From Gammaproteobacteria bacterium (lineage in GTDB: Bacteria > Pseudomonadota > Gammaproteobacteria > Steroidobacterales > XN24), in the NCBI GenBank assembly GCA_024640085.1, contig JAHEFR010000023.1:1-42218 (forward strand): a stretch of 42,218 nt of DNA, written 5' to 3'. Every line of letters starts with the position of its first letter. The stretch's first letter is position 1. The notes beneath the pieces were generated by a model. The model did no database searches. It was not told the origin of the DNA and worked only from the letters and a program-made list of their open reading frames with translations. The position numbers were made by a program, and so were the translations under genes. This document shows positions 26,858 to 34,836 of this stretch, piece after piece.

Positions 26858-27652
26858 ATGCGCAAATTCATCATCTCAGTCATCGCCATCGCCCTCGGGC
26901 TCGCTTCCCTGTCCGCATCGGCGGCCAAATGCAGGTACCAGGCAGACCGGGGCGGGGAACTCGAACTCGACGGCGCGGGCACCGTCGAAATATACGCCCT
27001 TGCCGGGGAACTCAGAGTGACAGGCAAGGACGACCTGACGGCCGTTCGGGCAAAAGGGGAGGCTTGCGTGTCGAAGGAACCCATGCTGGCCGAGACCGAC
27101 ATCACCATCCGGCGCACCGGCGATCGGATCCAGATCCTGGCGGAGATGCCCGACATCAGTGGAGAGAGCGATGACCGGTGGACCAACGAATACGCGGTCA
27201 TGGACCTGGATATCGAGATCCCCGCGGGCGTCGGCGTCGTGATCCACGACAGCAGCGGGGATATGAAGGTTTCGGGTCTCGCATCGGCGGAGATCACCGA
27301 CAGTTCCGGCGGGATTGAGGTCACAGACATCGCCGGACCCGTGGTCATCCCCCAGGACAGCTCCGGTGACATCTATATGGAGCGGGTCGGGGAAGTCACG
27401 ATCCAGGTGGACAGCTCGGGCGAGATCGAGATTCGGGAAGCCGATGCAGTCACCATCGCCAACGACACGTCGGGCGATATCTTCGTACGGGACATCCGGG
27501 GCAGCGTTCTGGTCGGGAACGACTCCTCGGGCAGGATCACGGCCCGGGACGTGGGTGGGGACCTGATCGTGGAGAACGATACCAGCGGAGGCATCAGTTA
27601 CGACCGGGTGGTCGGGAACGTCAGCTTGCCGGAGTACCGGCAGGGCGACTGA
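26858..27652 (+). CDS. Second secreted DUF4097-like beta-solenoid protein
   Basis: A 264-residue exported protein with a signal peptide ending near SASA at residue 20. Residues 130-255 carry about six repeats of roughly 20 residues centred on DSSGDI/DTSGDI/DSSGRI, the same stacking logic as the DUF4097 gene at 15792-16721 but with DSSG in place of DTAGG. The N-terminal part has two cysteines (KCRYQA and EACVSK) that may form a disulfide in the periplasm. GAGG eight bases upstream supports the ATG. It is unlinked to the first copy, and the sequences are divergent. Confidence 0.78.
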   Translation: MRKFIISVIAIALGLASLSASAAKCRYQADRGGELELDGAGTVEIYALAGELRVTGKDDLTAVRAKGEACVSKEPMLAETDITIRRTGDRIQILAEMPDISGESDDRWTNEYAVMDLDIEIPAGVGVVIHDSSGDMKVSGLASAEITDSSGGIEVTDIAGPVVIPQDSSGDIYMERVGEVTIQVDSSGEIEIREADAVTIANDTSGDIFVRDIRGSVLVGNDSSGRITARDVGGDLIVENDTSGGISYDRVVGNVSLPEYRQGD

Positions 27653-27746
27653 TGACCGAAACGACGTGCCGCCATCTCGGAAGCGCAATCGCACGAGAAC
27701 GGGTCGCCCACAGTAACTAATTGTTAAGTCTGGTTTTTATTCCGAG

Positions 27747-27766
27747 TACTGTGAATACATACAGGT
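27747..27766 (+). promoter_or_regulatory. LexA (SOS) box
   Basis: TACTGTGAATACATACAGGT has the CTG-N10-CAG core and matches the E. coli SOS consensus at 15 of 20 positions. It precedes the helicase start by 18 bases and overlaps where the -35 should lie. The -10 candidate TATAGT (27773-27778) begins just after it. Confidence 0.82.
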
Positions 27767-27784
27767 GGTTGTTATAGTCGGCCC

Positions 27785-29869
27785 ATGGCCGAGTCAACCG
27801 CCACTGGCGACTACCTGGACAAGCTGAATCCCGCCCAGCGCGAGGCGGCGGTCCATGGCCAGGCGGGGACGCAGGGATTCCAGGCCGGTCCCCTGCTCGT
27901 TATCGCCGGTGCGGGCACCGGCAAGACCATGACCCTGGCTCACCGGGTTGCCCATCTCGTCCTACAGGGCGTCGATCCCGGCCGTATTCTGCTGCTGACC
28001 TTCACCCGCCGGGCGGCGCGGGAGATGTCACAGCGGGCGAGACGGATCGTGGGCGAGGCGGTGGCGGCCGATCGCCGGGGCCCGACCGACGTGAAGATCC
28101 CCTGGTCGGGAACCTTCCACGCAGTCGCCAACCGGCTGTTGCGCGAGTACGCCGGGAACCTGGAGCTGGATCCCGCCTTCACCGTGCTGGACCGCGGGGA
28201 CTCCGCCGATCTCATGGACCTGGTCAGGCATCGGCTGGACCTTTCAGCCAGGTCGCGCCGGTTCCCCAAGAAAGACACCTGCCTCGCGATCTACTCCCGT
28301 TGCGTCAACAGTCGCCGGGCCCTCGAGGAATGCCTCGAGACAGCCTGGCCCTGGTGTCTGGACTGGACGGAGGACCTGCGCCGGCTGTTCCGCGCCTATG
28401 TGGAGGCGAAACAGGCGAGCGCCTCGCTGGACTATGATGATCTGCTCTTGTACTGGCACGAGTTGATGAGCGTGCCGGAGCTGGCGGCATCGGTCGCTGA
28501 TCGTTTCGATCACATCCTGGTCGACGAGTACCAGGATACGAATCTGCTGCAGGCGGAGATCCTGGCCGGTCTTCGCCCGGACGGCGCCGGCGTGACAGTG
28601 GTCGGGGATGACGCCCAGTCGATCTATTCCTTCCGGGCCGCCGAGATCGGGAACATCCTCGGATTTCCCGACCGGTTCAATCCGCGGGCGCGGGTAGTGA
28701 CACTGGAGAGGAACTACCGCTCGGTGCAGCCGGTGCTGGACGCCGCCAACGAGATTATCGCCAGGGGCGCACGCCAGTACCGGAAGACGCTGGTCTCCGA
28801 CCGGCCCTCCGATCAGAAGCCGAGGTTCGTCACGGTAGAAGACGACGAAGGGCAGGCGGACTACGTGGTGACCGCCGTGCTCCGCACGCGGGAGGAAGGT
28901 CAGCGCCTGATGGACCAGGCGGTACTGTTCAGGAGTTCGCACCACAGCGACCGGCTGGAGCTGGAGCTGACGCGCAGGAACATCCCTTACGTGAAGTACG
29001 GTGGCCTGAAGTTCCTCGAGGCTTCGCACGTCAAGGACTTCCTGGCCGTGCTGAGATGGACCGAGAACCCCAGGGACCAGGTGGCCGTGTTCCGCGTGAC
29101 CCAGCTCTTGCCCGGAGCGGGTCCGGCGGCCGCCCAGCGCTGCTACGAGTATCTGGCGGCAAACGCATTCAGGATGGCGACGCTCGCCGCATTCCGGCCG
29201 CCACCGGCGGCCCGCCGGGACTGGCCGGCCCTGGCCGCCCTGTTCATGGATCTCGGGCCGGAACATGGCCCGTGGCATACCCAGATCGGGCACGTCCGGC
29301 GCTGGTACCAGCCTCACCTGGAGCGGATCTACGACGACTGGACCGTCCGGGAGGGGGACCTGGACGCCCTGGAGCAGATCGCCGCGGGGTTCCCCACCCG
29401 GGAGAGATTCCTCACCGAGCTTTCCCTGGAACCGCCACAGGCAACCGGGGACTATGCCGGCCCGCCTCATATGGACGAGGACTTCCTGGTGTTGTCGACA
29501 ATCCATTCCGCAAAGGGGCAGGAGTGGGATTCCGTCTACCTGCTCAACGTGGCTGACGGCAATTTCCCGTCTGAATTCGCCACCGGCCGGGATGAGCTTG
29601 TGGAAGAAGAGAGACGCCTGCTGTACGTGGCCATGACCAGAGCCAGGCGCGAGCTGCACCTGGTGGCGCCGCTGAGATATTACGTCCCGCAGCAGCGGCG
29701 TTACGGCGACAAGCATGTCTACGGAGCCCGCAGCCGGTTCCTCCCCGACGGCGTGATGGACCGGTTCGACAGGGTGTTCCACTCCGTGCGCGCGACTGAG
29801 GGAGGTCCGCGGGCGCCTGTCACCGGCAAGGTGGTCGACGTGGGGGCTCGCCTCAGGGAGATGTGGTAG
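27785..29869 (+). CDS. UvrD/Rep-family SF1A DNA helicase, SOS-regulated
   Basis: A 694-residue ATP-dependent 3'-5' helicase. Motifs in order: I GAGTGKT (near 42), Ia TFTRRAAREM, II VDEYQDT, III VVGDDAQSIYSFRAAE, IV LERNYRSVQPVLD, V STIHSAKGQEWDSVYL and VI EEERRLLYVAMTRARREL. It is close to UvrD/Rep/PcrA in layout, slightly shorter, and ends without a long C-terminal tail. The LexA box shows induction on DNA damage, which fits repair or replication-restart duty. Whether it is the genome's UvrD or a paralogue cannot be told here. No ribosome binding site lies close to the ATG, and the likely transcript start falls on or next to it, so the mRNA may be leaderless. Confidence 0.86.
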   Translation: MAESTATGDYLDKLNPAQREAAVHGQAGTQGFQAGPLLVIAGAGTGKTMTLAHRVAHLVLQGVDPGRILLLTFTRRAAREMSQRARRIVGEAVAADRRGPTDVKIPWSGTFHAVANRLLREYAGNLELDPAFTVLDRGDSADLMDLVRHRLDLSARSRRFPKKDTCLAIYSRCVNSRRALEECLETAWPWCLDWTEDLRRLFRAYVEAKQASASLDYDDLLLYWHELMSVPELAASVADRFDHILVDEYQDTNLLQAEILAGLRPDGAGVTVVGDDAQSIYSFRAAEIGNILGFPDRFNPRARVVTLERNYRSVQPVLDAANEIIARGARQYRKTLVSDRPSDQKPRFVTVEDDEGQADYVVTAVLRTREEGQRLMDQAVLFRSSHHSDRLELELTRRNIPYVKYGGLKFLEASHVKDFLAVLRWTENPRDQVAVFRVTQLLPGAGPAAAQRCYEYLAANAFRMATLAAFRPPPAARRDWPALAALFMDLGPEHGPWHTQIGHVRRWYQPHLERIYDDWTVREGDLDALEQIAAGFPTRERFLTELSLEPPQATGDYAGPPHMDEDFLVLSTIHSAKGQEWDSVYLLNVADGNFPSEFATGRDELVEEERRLLYVAMTRARRELHLVAPLRYYVPQQRRYGDKHVYGARSRFLPDGVMDRFDRVFHSVRATEGGPRAPVTGKVVDVGARLREMW

Positions 29870-29906
29870 CCGGCCACGCGCGGCGACGACGCCCGTCGGA
29901 AATGAA

Positions 29907-29930
29907 CAGGGCCGCCCGAAGGCGGCCCTG
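29907..29930. terminator. Hairpin between convergent helicase and MipA genes
   Basis: CAGGGCCGCC (29907-29916) and GGCGGCCCTG (29921-29930) pair perfectly across a CGAA tetraloop. On the minus strand it is followed by TTCATTT, so it works best for the MipA transcript. It probably serves both. Confidence 0.65.
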
Positions 29931-29957
29931 CCACGATCATTCCCGCGTTGTGACGAT

Positions 29958-30749
29958 CTACTTGCGGAAGGTATAGCCCACGCCGACAAAGCCCATGAAC
30001 TGCTTGTCGTCGCTGGTGATTGGGCTGTCGTCCACTTCGTCGCCCATGAAGTCGTAGCGTGCTCCGAACAGGAGAAGCCATTTCGAAGACGGGCGCTGAT
30101 AACCGATGGTCATCCCGACGCGTCCAAAGATCTGGGAGTCGCCCTCGTACGCCGTCCGGCCGATGTTGGTATCGACTTCCTTGTCCTTGACGCCATAGTA
30201 GTAATCGATGAAATCGTCGCTGTTCCAGATAGCGCCGCCGGTGGCCTGGTAGAACCAGTCCTCGAACCGGTTGCGATAGAACGCCATCGCTTTGACCTGG
30301 GTGCCGTCGCTGTTGCCGGTGACGTCGGTGGCCGCCTGAAGCTTGAGACCGAATTTCTCAGGTGCCCAGCTCACGTAGCCGCCCAGGCCGAAGGACGGGT
30401 CACGGTCGTCCATGCCCTGGAGGATGTCGGCGTCGCTGGATTCGTAGCCGTCACCCCAGAATTCACCTACCGCGGCGACTTCCCAGGGCTTGTTGCTGAT
30501 GAACTTCCAGCCGAGGCTGGAGCCGCGGACGAAGAAGTGATCGCCCTCGTAGATCACCAGAGGGAACGCCTGCCACTTGTCGCTGTCGTCGTAACCCTTG
30601 TAAGGCTTGTCTTTGTAGATCCCGCCCAGACCCAGAGTGAAGGGGCGCTTGCCAGCGGTTGCCGCAGGAATCTCGTCATCCGCGGAGGCGACCGGCATGG
30701 TGCCGATAAGGAACAGCGCCGTCAGGGCGCATAGAGCAATCCGTCTCAT
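29958..30749 (-). CDS. MipA/OmpV-family outer membrane protein
   Basis: A 263-residue outer-membrane beta-barrel protein. The signal peptide ends near VASA at residue 23. Alternating hydrophobic strands follow from the family opening (FTLGLGGIYKDKPYKGYD) to the aromatic C-terminal strand FMGFVGVGYTFRK. RFEDWFYQATGGAIWNS and DSQIFGRVGMTIGYQ are typical MipA/OmpV strands. MipA links murein synthases and hydrolases in E. coli, while many family members are simply envelope barrels. GGAGA before the ATG is a good ribosome binding site. Upstream lie a TAGAAT -10 candidate and an ACGAT/ATCGT palindrome that may regulate it. Confidence 0.82.
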   Translation of the reverse strand: MRRIALCALTALFLIGTMPVASADDEIPAATAGKRPFTLGLGGIYKDKPYKGYDDSDKWQAFPLVIYEGDHFFVRGSSLGWKFISNKPWEVAAVGEFWGDGYESSDADILQGMDDRDPSFGLGGYVSWAPEKFGLKLQAATDVTGNSDGTQVKAMAFYRNRFEDWFYQATGGAIWNSDDFIDYYYGVKDKEVDTNIGRTAYEGDSQIFGRVGMTIGYQRPSSKWLLLFGARYDFMGDEVDDSPITSDDKQFMGFVGVGYTFRK

Positions 30750-30794
30750 GTTGAATCTCCGGCAGAAAATATCGATGGGGGATGGCTGCGAGGA

Positions 30795-30818
30795 ACGATG
30801 ATAATCGTCAGTATTCTA
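30795..30818 (-). promoter_or_regulatory. Promoter and operator candidate upstream of the MipA gene
   Basis: TAGAAT on the minus strand (30818-30813) is a possible -10. ACGAT-GATA-ATCGT (30795-30808) is a perfect inverted repeat just downstream, at the expected transcription start. It resembles a Fur box only in its centre (12 of 19), so the regulator is not identified. The -35 is not clear. Confidence 0.35.
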
Positions 30819-30842
30819 GCCGATTCCAGGTAGGCGTCGCAG

Positions 30843-30878
30843 GGTTTCGGTGCAAACGGGACGGGTCAATCCGAAACC
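30843..30878 (+). other. Stable 5'-UTR stem-loop ahead of the TPR gene
   Basis: GGTTTCGG (30843-30850) and CCGAAACC (30871-30878) form a perfect eight-base stem with a 20-base loop containing ACGGGACGG. It lies 140 bases before the TPR gene. I checked it mentally against c-di-GMP-I and mini-ykkC layouts and it fits neither. The rest of the 267-base gap between MipA and the TPR gene shows nothing else definite. Confidence 0.3.
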
Positions 30879-31016
30879 GCAATGGCCGTCATGGAGCGGT
30901 CCGACCGGATCGCCAGGGATGGTGGATATGCGGCAGACGGGAACCTACGATGGCCGGAAACGATCTGCCAGTGAAAGAGGCCGGCAACCTGGCCCCGATG
31001 CCCGGGGAGGAGATTC

Positions 31017-32789
31017 ATGGCAAATATTCGTCGAGGCGTCGCCGTCGCGGCCGCTCTCTTGCTGGTGGCGGCAGCCGCGGTTGTAGGCGGCCTTCGCGGC
31101 GCCGTCTGCCCCTTCCTGCCCTGGATGCCCGGCTGCCCGACCCGGGTCTCGGTGCCCGCCCTGGAGGCCGACCAGCGGCTCGCAACCGCCGCCGCGCTGG
31201 TCCGGGAAGGCGACGTGGCCGGCGCTCGCCGGGCCCTGTCGGAGGCGGAGGACCTGTATCGGGAGCTGGGAGACCCGTTGGGGGAAGCCCGAGCCCGGGC
31301 GGGTCTCGGCCGTCTCCTGCTGGGGGCCGGCAGCGCCAGGGAAGGGCTCGACCAGCTCGTCGAGGCCCGCAGACTTTATCGTCTGGGCGGCGATGCCCTG
31401 GGCGAGGCCCGCGTGGTCGAGGACCTCGGAGAGGCCGAGCGTCTCCTGGGCCGCTACCAGGAGGCGGCACGGTATTACGCTGAAGCCGCCGCCATGTTCG
31501 AAGGCTCGGGCGACCCAGGTGGCGCCGCGGCCGCGCTCACATCGCTGGCCGACATGGCGCGGCTCGCCGGCGAATATCAGCAGGCGGCACGCCTCTATGT
31601 CGAGGCGCGTGGCCGCTATCAGGCGCTGGGCGATGCCGCGGGAGAGGGCGATTGCCTCATGGGGCTGGGCGAGCTGGCGATGCTATCTGGCAGTGAGCCG
31701 GATGCCCGTGCGTTCTATGGAGACGCCCGGGCCTATTACGAGTCCGCGGGCTCCCCGGGCGGCTCGGCGCGGGCGCTGCGGGCCCAGGGAGAGCTCGAGG
31801 CCCAGGTCGGCGATACCCGGGCCGCGAGGGATGCTTTCTCCCAGGCGCTCGATCTGGCCAGGGGCGCCGGTGAGGCGGGGATCGAGGGCGAAGTGCTTCT
31901 TAGCATCGCGGAGCTGGAAACCCAGGTGGGCAGTCACGATCAGGGCCGTGATGCCTACCGGCAGGCTCGGTCGATCTTTGCTTCGGCCGGTCGCATCCAC
32001 GACGAGGCCAACGCCCTGAGAGGATTGGCCGAGCTCGAGCGGCTTGCCAGCAGACCGGAGCAAGCGGGGCGGGCCTATGCGGAGGCCGGCCGTTTATTCC
32101 ATGACGTCGGCGACAGGCTCGGCGCGGCGGCCGTGTACCGTGGCATGGGAGATATTGACCTGAACCGGCACGATTTTCCGGCGGCAATGCAGAGCTACAG
32201 GCAGGCCCTGGCGTTGTATCAGGATCTGGGCAACCAGACGGGACAGGCCCATGTCTTGAGGAGCATCGGCGAGGTCGAGCGGCTGCAGTCCCGGTTCGAT
32301 GCGGCGGCGGACGCTTATGGCGCGGCGCTGGTCCTCTACCGGGAGGAATTCGACCGGCTCGGGGAGGCCAACGCCCTCACCGGACTGGCGCACGTCAGAC
32401 GAGAGCTGGGCGACTGGCGGCAGGCAATCGCAGCCTATGACCAGGCGTTTCGCCTCTATGCCGGCATGGAGATCGTACTCGGCCAGGCAAACGTCATGCG
32501 GGGCCGGGGCGACCTGTTCCTTCGGCTTGCCGATCTCCCCGCGGCGAGGAAAGCCTACAACGCGGCCCTGGGGCTCTATACCGAGGCCGGGAACCAGCGC
32601 GGACAAGCCTATGCGCTGTGGGGGCTCGGCAAGGTCGCGGAGAAAGGCGGTGCCGATTCCGCAGCAGCGAAGGTATCCTTCGACGAGGCCGCCCGATTGT
32701 TCGGGGCACTGGGACTCGCCGACGAACACGAACAGGTCCTGGCGGATCTTGCCCGCCTGCTGTCAGGCGGAGAACGAATCAGTCTCTAG
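31017..32789 (+). CDS. Membrane-anchored TPR repeat protein
   Basis: A 590-residue protein with one N-terminal hydrophobic segment (residues 7-28) followed by about 13 tandem helical repeats to the C-terminus. The pitch is 40 residues, with recurring units such as GDPLGEARARAGLG, ARRLYRLGGDALGEA and QALALYQDLGNQTGQA. The 40-residue spacing matches the LGN/rapsyn-like TPR subtype, not the 34-residue canonical one. The solenoid is most likely periplasmic and would hold peptides or partner proteins. No enzyme domain is seen. GAGGAG five bases before the ATG sets the start. Nothing in the neighbourhood tells which partner it binds. Confidence 0.82.
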   Translation: MANIRRGVAVAAALLLVAAAAVVGGLRGAVCPFLPWMPGCPTRVSVPALEADQRLATAAALVREGDVAGARRALSEAEDLYRELGDPLGEARARAGLGRLLLGAGSAREGLDQLVEARRLYRLGGDALGEARVVEDLGEAERLLGRYQEAARYYAEAAAMFEGSGDPGGAAAALTSLADMARLAGEYQQAARLYVEARGRYQALGDAAGEGDCLMGLGELAMLSGSEPDARAFYGDARAYYESAGSPGGSARALRAQGELEAQVGDTRAARDAFSQALDLARGAGEAGIEGEVLLSIAELETQVGSHDQGRDAYRQARSIFASAGRIHDEANALRGLAELERLASRPEQAGRAYAEAGRLFHDVGDRLGAAAVYRGMGDIDLNRHDFPAAMQSYRQALALYQDLGNQTGQAHVLRSIGEVERLQSRFDAAADAYGAALVLYREEFDRLGEANALTGLAHVRRELGDWRQAIAAYDQAFRLYAGMEIVLGQANVMRGRGDLFLRLADLPAARKAYNAALGLYTEAGNQRGQAYALWGLGKVAEKGGADSAAAKVSFDEAARLFGALGLADEHEQVLADLARLLSGGERISL

Positions 32790-32970
32790 AGGGCGGCTTC
32801 CTCTTCGTACGCCCCCGGGGAGGCAGCCTCCGGGCGACGTCGTGGAGCTGTCCCAGCCAGTCGCCGGCCTCTGTCCGGGCCCGCCGGCGGGCAATTCGCC
32901 GCGCGTGGTCGTCGCCCTCCTGGCCGGTGAGGGCCGTCAACGCCCGGCTGAAACGTTGCAGGTAGTTCAT
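32779..32970 (-). CDS. Possible small basic protein of 63 residues
   Basis: An ATG with GGAGAGA about seven bases upstream opens a 63-codon frame. The product is rich in Arg (ARRIARRRAR; RRLPPRGRTKRK) with an amphipathic start (YLQRFSRALTAL). It fills the gap between the TPR and esterase genes and overlaps the TPR stop by 11 bases, tail to tail. I do not recognise it. GC-rich DNA makes short frames by chance, so this is only moderately likely to be real. Confidence 0.4.
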   Translation of the reverse strand: MNYLQRFSRALTALTGQEGDDHARRIARRRARTEAGDWLGQLHDVARRLPPRGRTKRKPPSRD

Positions 32971-33056
32971 GGGAAGTCTCTCCGTCTCGATTGGATGGCA
33001 TCCTACGATCGCCCTGTTACGGCGTGATGAAGACGGAGCGGACCGGTACGAGAGGA

Positions 33057-33914
33057 TCAGGGCGCGGGTGGACAGGCGGCCGAGGGCCCCGGGCGGTGTT
33101 CGTCGAAGAACCGGACGATCGTTTCATTGCCGTCGGACGGCCAGACATGGCCGGCACCATAGAGCCCGTACACCGTGGAGGCGCCGCCCGGACCCGGTAC
33201 AAACTCCGTGAGACCCGGGCCCCACTCCCGTTTCTCTCCCGTGGCGCGATTGGTCTTCGCCAGCGCCACCACCGTCTGTTGCCAGGCCTCGGAGTACTCC
33301 CTCGGTTCCTCGCGCCCGAACAGATACAGGGTCGGCCGCGGCGTCCGGGCATCGGCAACATACTCCGCAAGGGCGCCGACCGGCGCGAAAGCCGCGAAGC
33401 GGCAAGGACGGTCCATCAACAGGTTGAAGGTCATGTGTCCGCCGTTGGAGAAGCCAGTGGCATAGATGCGGCCAGGATCGACCCGGTAGCGTTCGGACAA
33501 GCGATCCAGCAGGGCATCGACGAAGGCCAGGTCGTCGTTCAGGTCATTGTCGCGGAAACCGTGCCAGCCCCTCGAGCCACCCCGATCCTCACGTGGCAAG
33601 CCCTCGGGGTACGCGACCGTGGCCTCCGGCCACTGTCCGTGGAAACCGACGATATCGGCGAAATTCCAAGCGCTGTCGGCGAGTCCATGGAACACGAGCA
33701 CCAGGGGCGACGGCGTGTCGTCAGCGTCATCGCCGGGATAGACCCTCGCCGTCCGCTGGACACCGTTGACTTCCAGTTCCAGGATGTCGATCGCGCCGGC
33801 CGTCACCGGGACTATCCCTGCCACGCAGGCGAGCAGCGCCAGCGCCGTCCGCCATCCGGACGACCGCATCCGCCGGTGTCCGGAACACACGGTCTCAATG
33901 CCGACCGTCTCCAT
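33057..33914 (-). CDS. Secreted PHB-depolymerase/feruloyl-esterase-like hydrolase
   Basis: A 285-residue exported alpha/beta hydrolase of the LpqC/CE1-like esterase family. A signal peptide covers about residues 16-39 (ALLACVAGIVPVTAGA). The oxyanion segment is VFHGLADSAWNFAD, the nucleophile elbow is TGFSNGGHMT and the base is in GAGHVWPSDG; the acid lies in between, in the YLFGREEP region. Relatives cleave ester bonds in polyhydroxyalkanoates, feruloylated sugars or other polymers. I chose ATG 33914, because AAGGGG lies at good distance. ATG 33869 is a shorter option. The frame further upstream to 34208 is not supported. Confidence 0.75.
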   Translation of the reverse strand: METVGIETVCSGHRRMRSSGWRTALALLACVAGIVPVTAGAIDILELEVNGVQRTARVYPGDDADDTPSPLVLVFHGLADSAWNFADIVGFHGQWPEATVAYPEGLPREDRGGSRGWHGFRDNDLNDDLAFVDALLDRLSERYRVDPGRIYATGFSNGGHMTFNLLMDRPCRFAAFAPVGALAEYVADARTPRPTLYLFGREEPREYSEAWQQTVVALAKTNRATGEKREWGPGLTEFVPGPGGASTVYGLYGAGHVWPSDGNETIVRFFDEHRPGPSAACPPAP

Positions 33915-34204
33915 CCCGACCCCTTCCGGCGAGCCACCGCATCCGGGGTCTGCGTCCGTCGCCGACCCCGGTTGACCCTCAGGCCCATCGGGAGATGATG
34001 ATTTCGTCCGATCCGCTGCCCGGTAGGCCGGTTCGGCGCAGATGCAGCCGCCGCACCGATCGCTGCGCACGCGCATTCCGACGGCCGCGGTCCGCTTCGG
34101 CGGCACGCATGGGCGGGGGCCAGGTCGCGCTCCCGCAATGCCACCGGCGCCGTCGTCCGGAGCGTTGGCCGGGGACGGTGCCTGGCCGCGCGGTCGCACC
34201 CGGG
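33915..34204. other. Intergenic stretch without a recognisable gene
   Basis: About 290 bases between the esterase start and the stop of the next minus-strand gene. Open frames cross it in several phases, but none has a ribosome binding site or a recognisable protein. I see no tRNA, terminator or obvious promoter. It may only be the untranslated leader of the esterase gene. Confidence 0.5.
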
Positions 34205-34630
34205 TCACTGGTCGGCCTTGGCCCGCGCAGCCGCCTCGTCTGGCTCGAACGAGATTGCCAGGATGCGCCAGTACCGGACTGCCGGATTATCGGGGATGTA
34301 CTTGTGCTGGACGATCTCGCTGTTGGCGCCACGGATGGGGATCTCCATCACGCTGGAGGCAAGATGACCCCGCCAGCTGCCCTGGAACAGGATCCGCACC
34401 CAGCCCGGACCGGGGGATCCCGCCACGCGTCCGGTGATCCGGATCAGTCTGGAATCCGGATCATAGAGCAGCGTTCCACGGATGCACATGGTCCGATCCG
34501 GATCGCAGATGTCGCCGTTGCGGACGAGGAATTCCGGTGGAGACGCCGCGGCGAGCGCCGGAAGCAACATGGCTGCGGCGAGCATTCTGGGGAGTGTCGG
34601 CAAGAGGGCCTCGGCGGGCGTGGACAGCAC
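34205..34630 (-). CDS. Small exported protein of unknown function
   Basis: A 141-residue protein with a hydrophobic N-terminal segment (MLAAAMLLPALAAAS) typical of a cleaved signal, then a compact beta-rich domain of about 105 residues (MCIRGTLLYDPDSRLIRI, VRILFQGSWRGHL, VMEIPIRGANSEIV). Two cysteines near residues 42 and 49 (ICDPDRTMCIRG) may form a disulfide. The family is unknown to me. The frame opens with GTG at 34630, with AGGA immediately upstream. The ATG at 34585 is an alternative that starts at the signal itself. Confidence 0.55.
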   Translation of the reverse strand: MLSTPAEALLPTLPRMLAAAMLLPALAAASPPEFLVRNGDICDPDRTMCIRGTLLYDPDSRLIRITGRVAGSPGPGWVRILFQGSWRGHLASSVMEIPIRGANSEIVQHKYIPDNPAVRYWRILAISFEPDEAAARAKADQ

Positions 34631-34729
34631 GATCCTGACACAATAACCGTCGAGCCGCTGTCCGCAAGGGCCTTCCCACGCCGGCGATCGAACGTTATAT
34701 TGGTCGTTTTTCCTCCCAAGATCAGTGGC

Positions 34730-34758
34730 TTGACCGCCATTTCACCTTCGAGTTAACA
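34730..34758 (+). promoter_or_regulatory. Sigma-70 promoter of the 34837-36135 operon
   Basis: TTGACC (34730-34735), exactly 17 bases, then TTAACA (34753-34758) makes a near-consensus promoter in an otherwise GC-rich gap. Transcription would start near 34766, about 70 bases before the first gene of the unknown pair. Confidence 0.6.
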
Positions 34759-34836
34759 CATTCCCACGGGCCCCGGGGGACCGATGCTCCCGGGCCGAGG
34801 GAAAGATGTCAGCTGGATATCGGAGGTGCATACCGG

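Noticed and set aside
30850-31086. Small plus-strand frame before the TPR gene
   Set aside because: It overlaps the TPR start in another frame, has no ribosome binding site and a composition unlike a protein.
33915-34208. 98-codon N-terminal extension of the esterase
   Set aside because: The region has no ribosome binding site, is Pro/Gly/Arg-rich without homology, and would bury the signal peptide.
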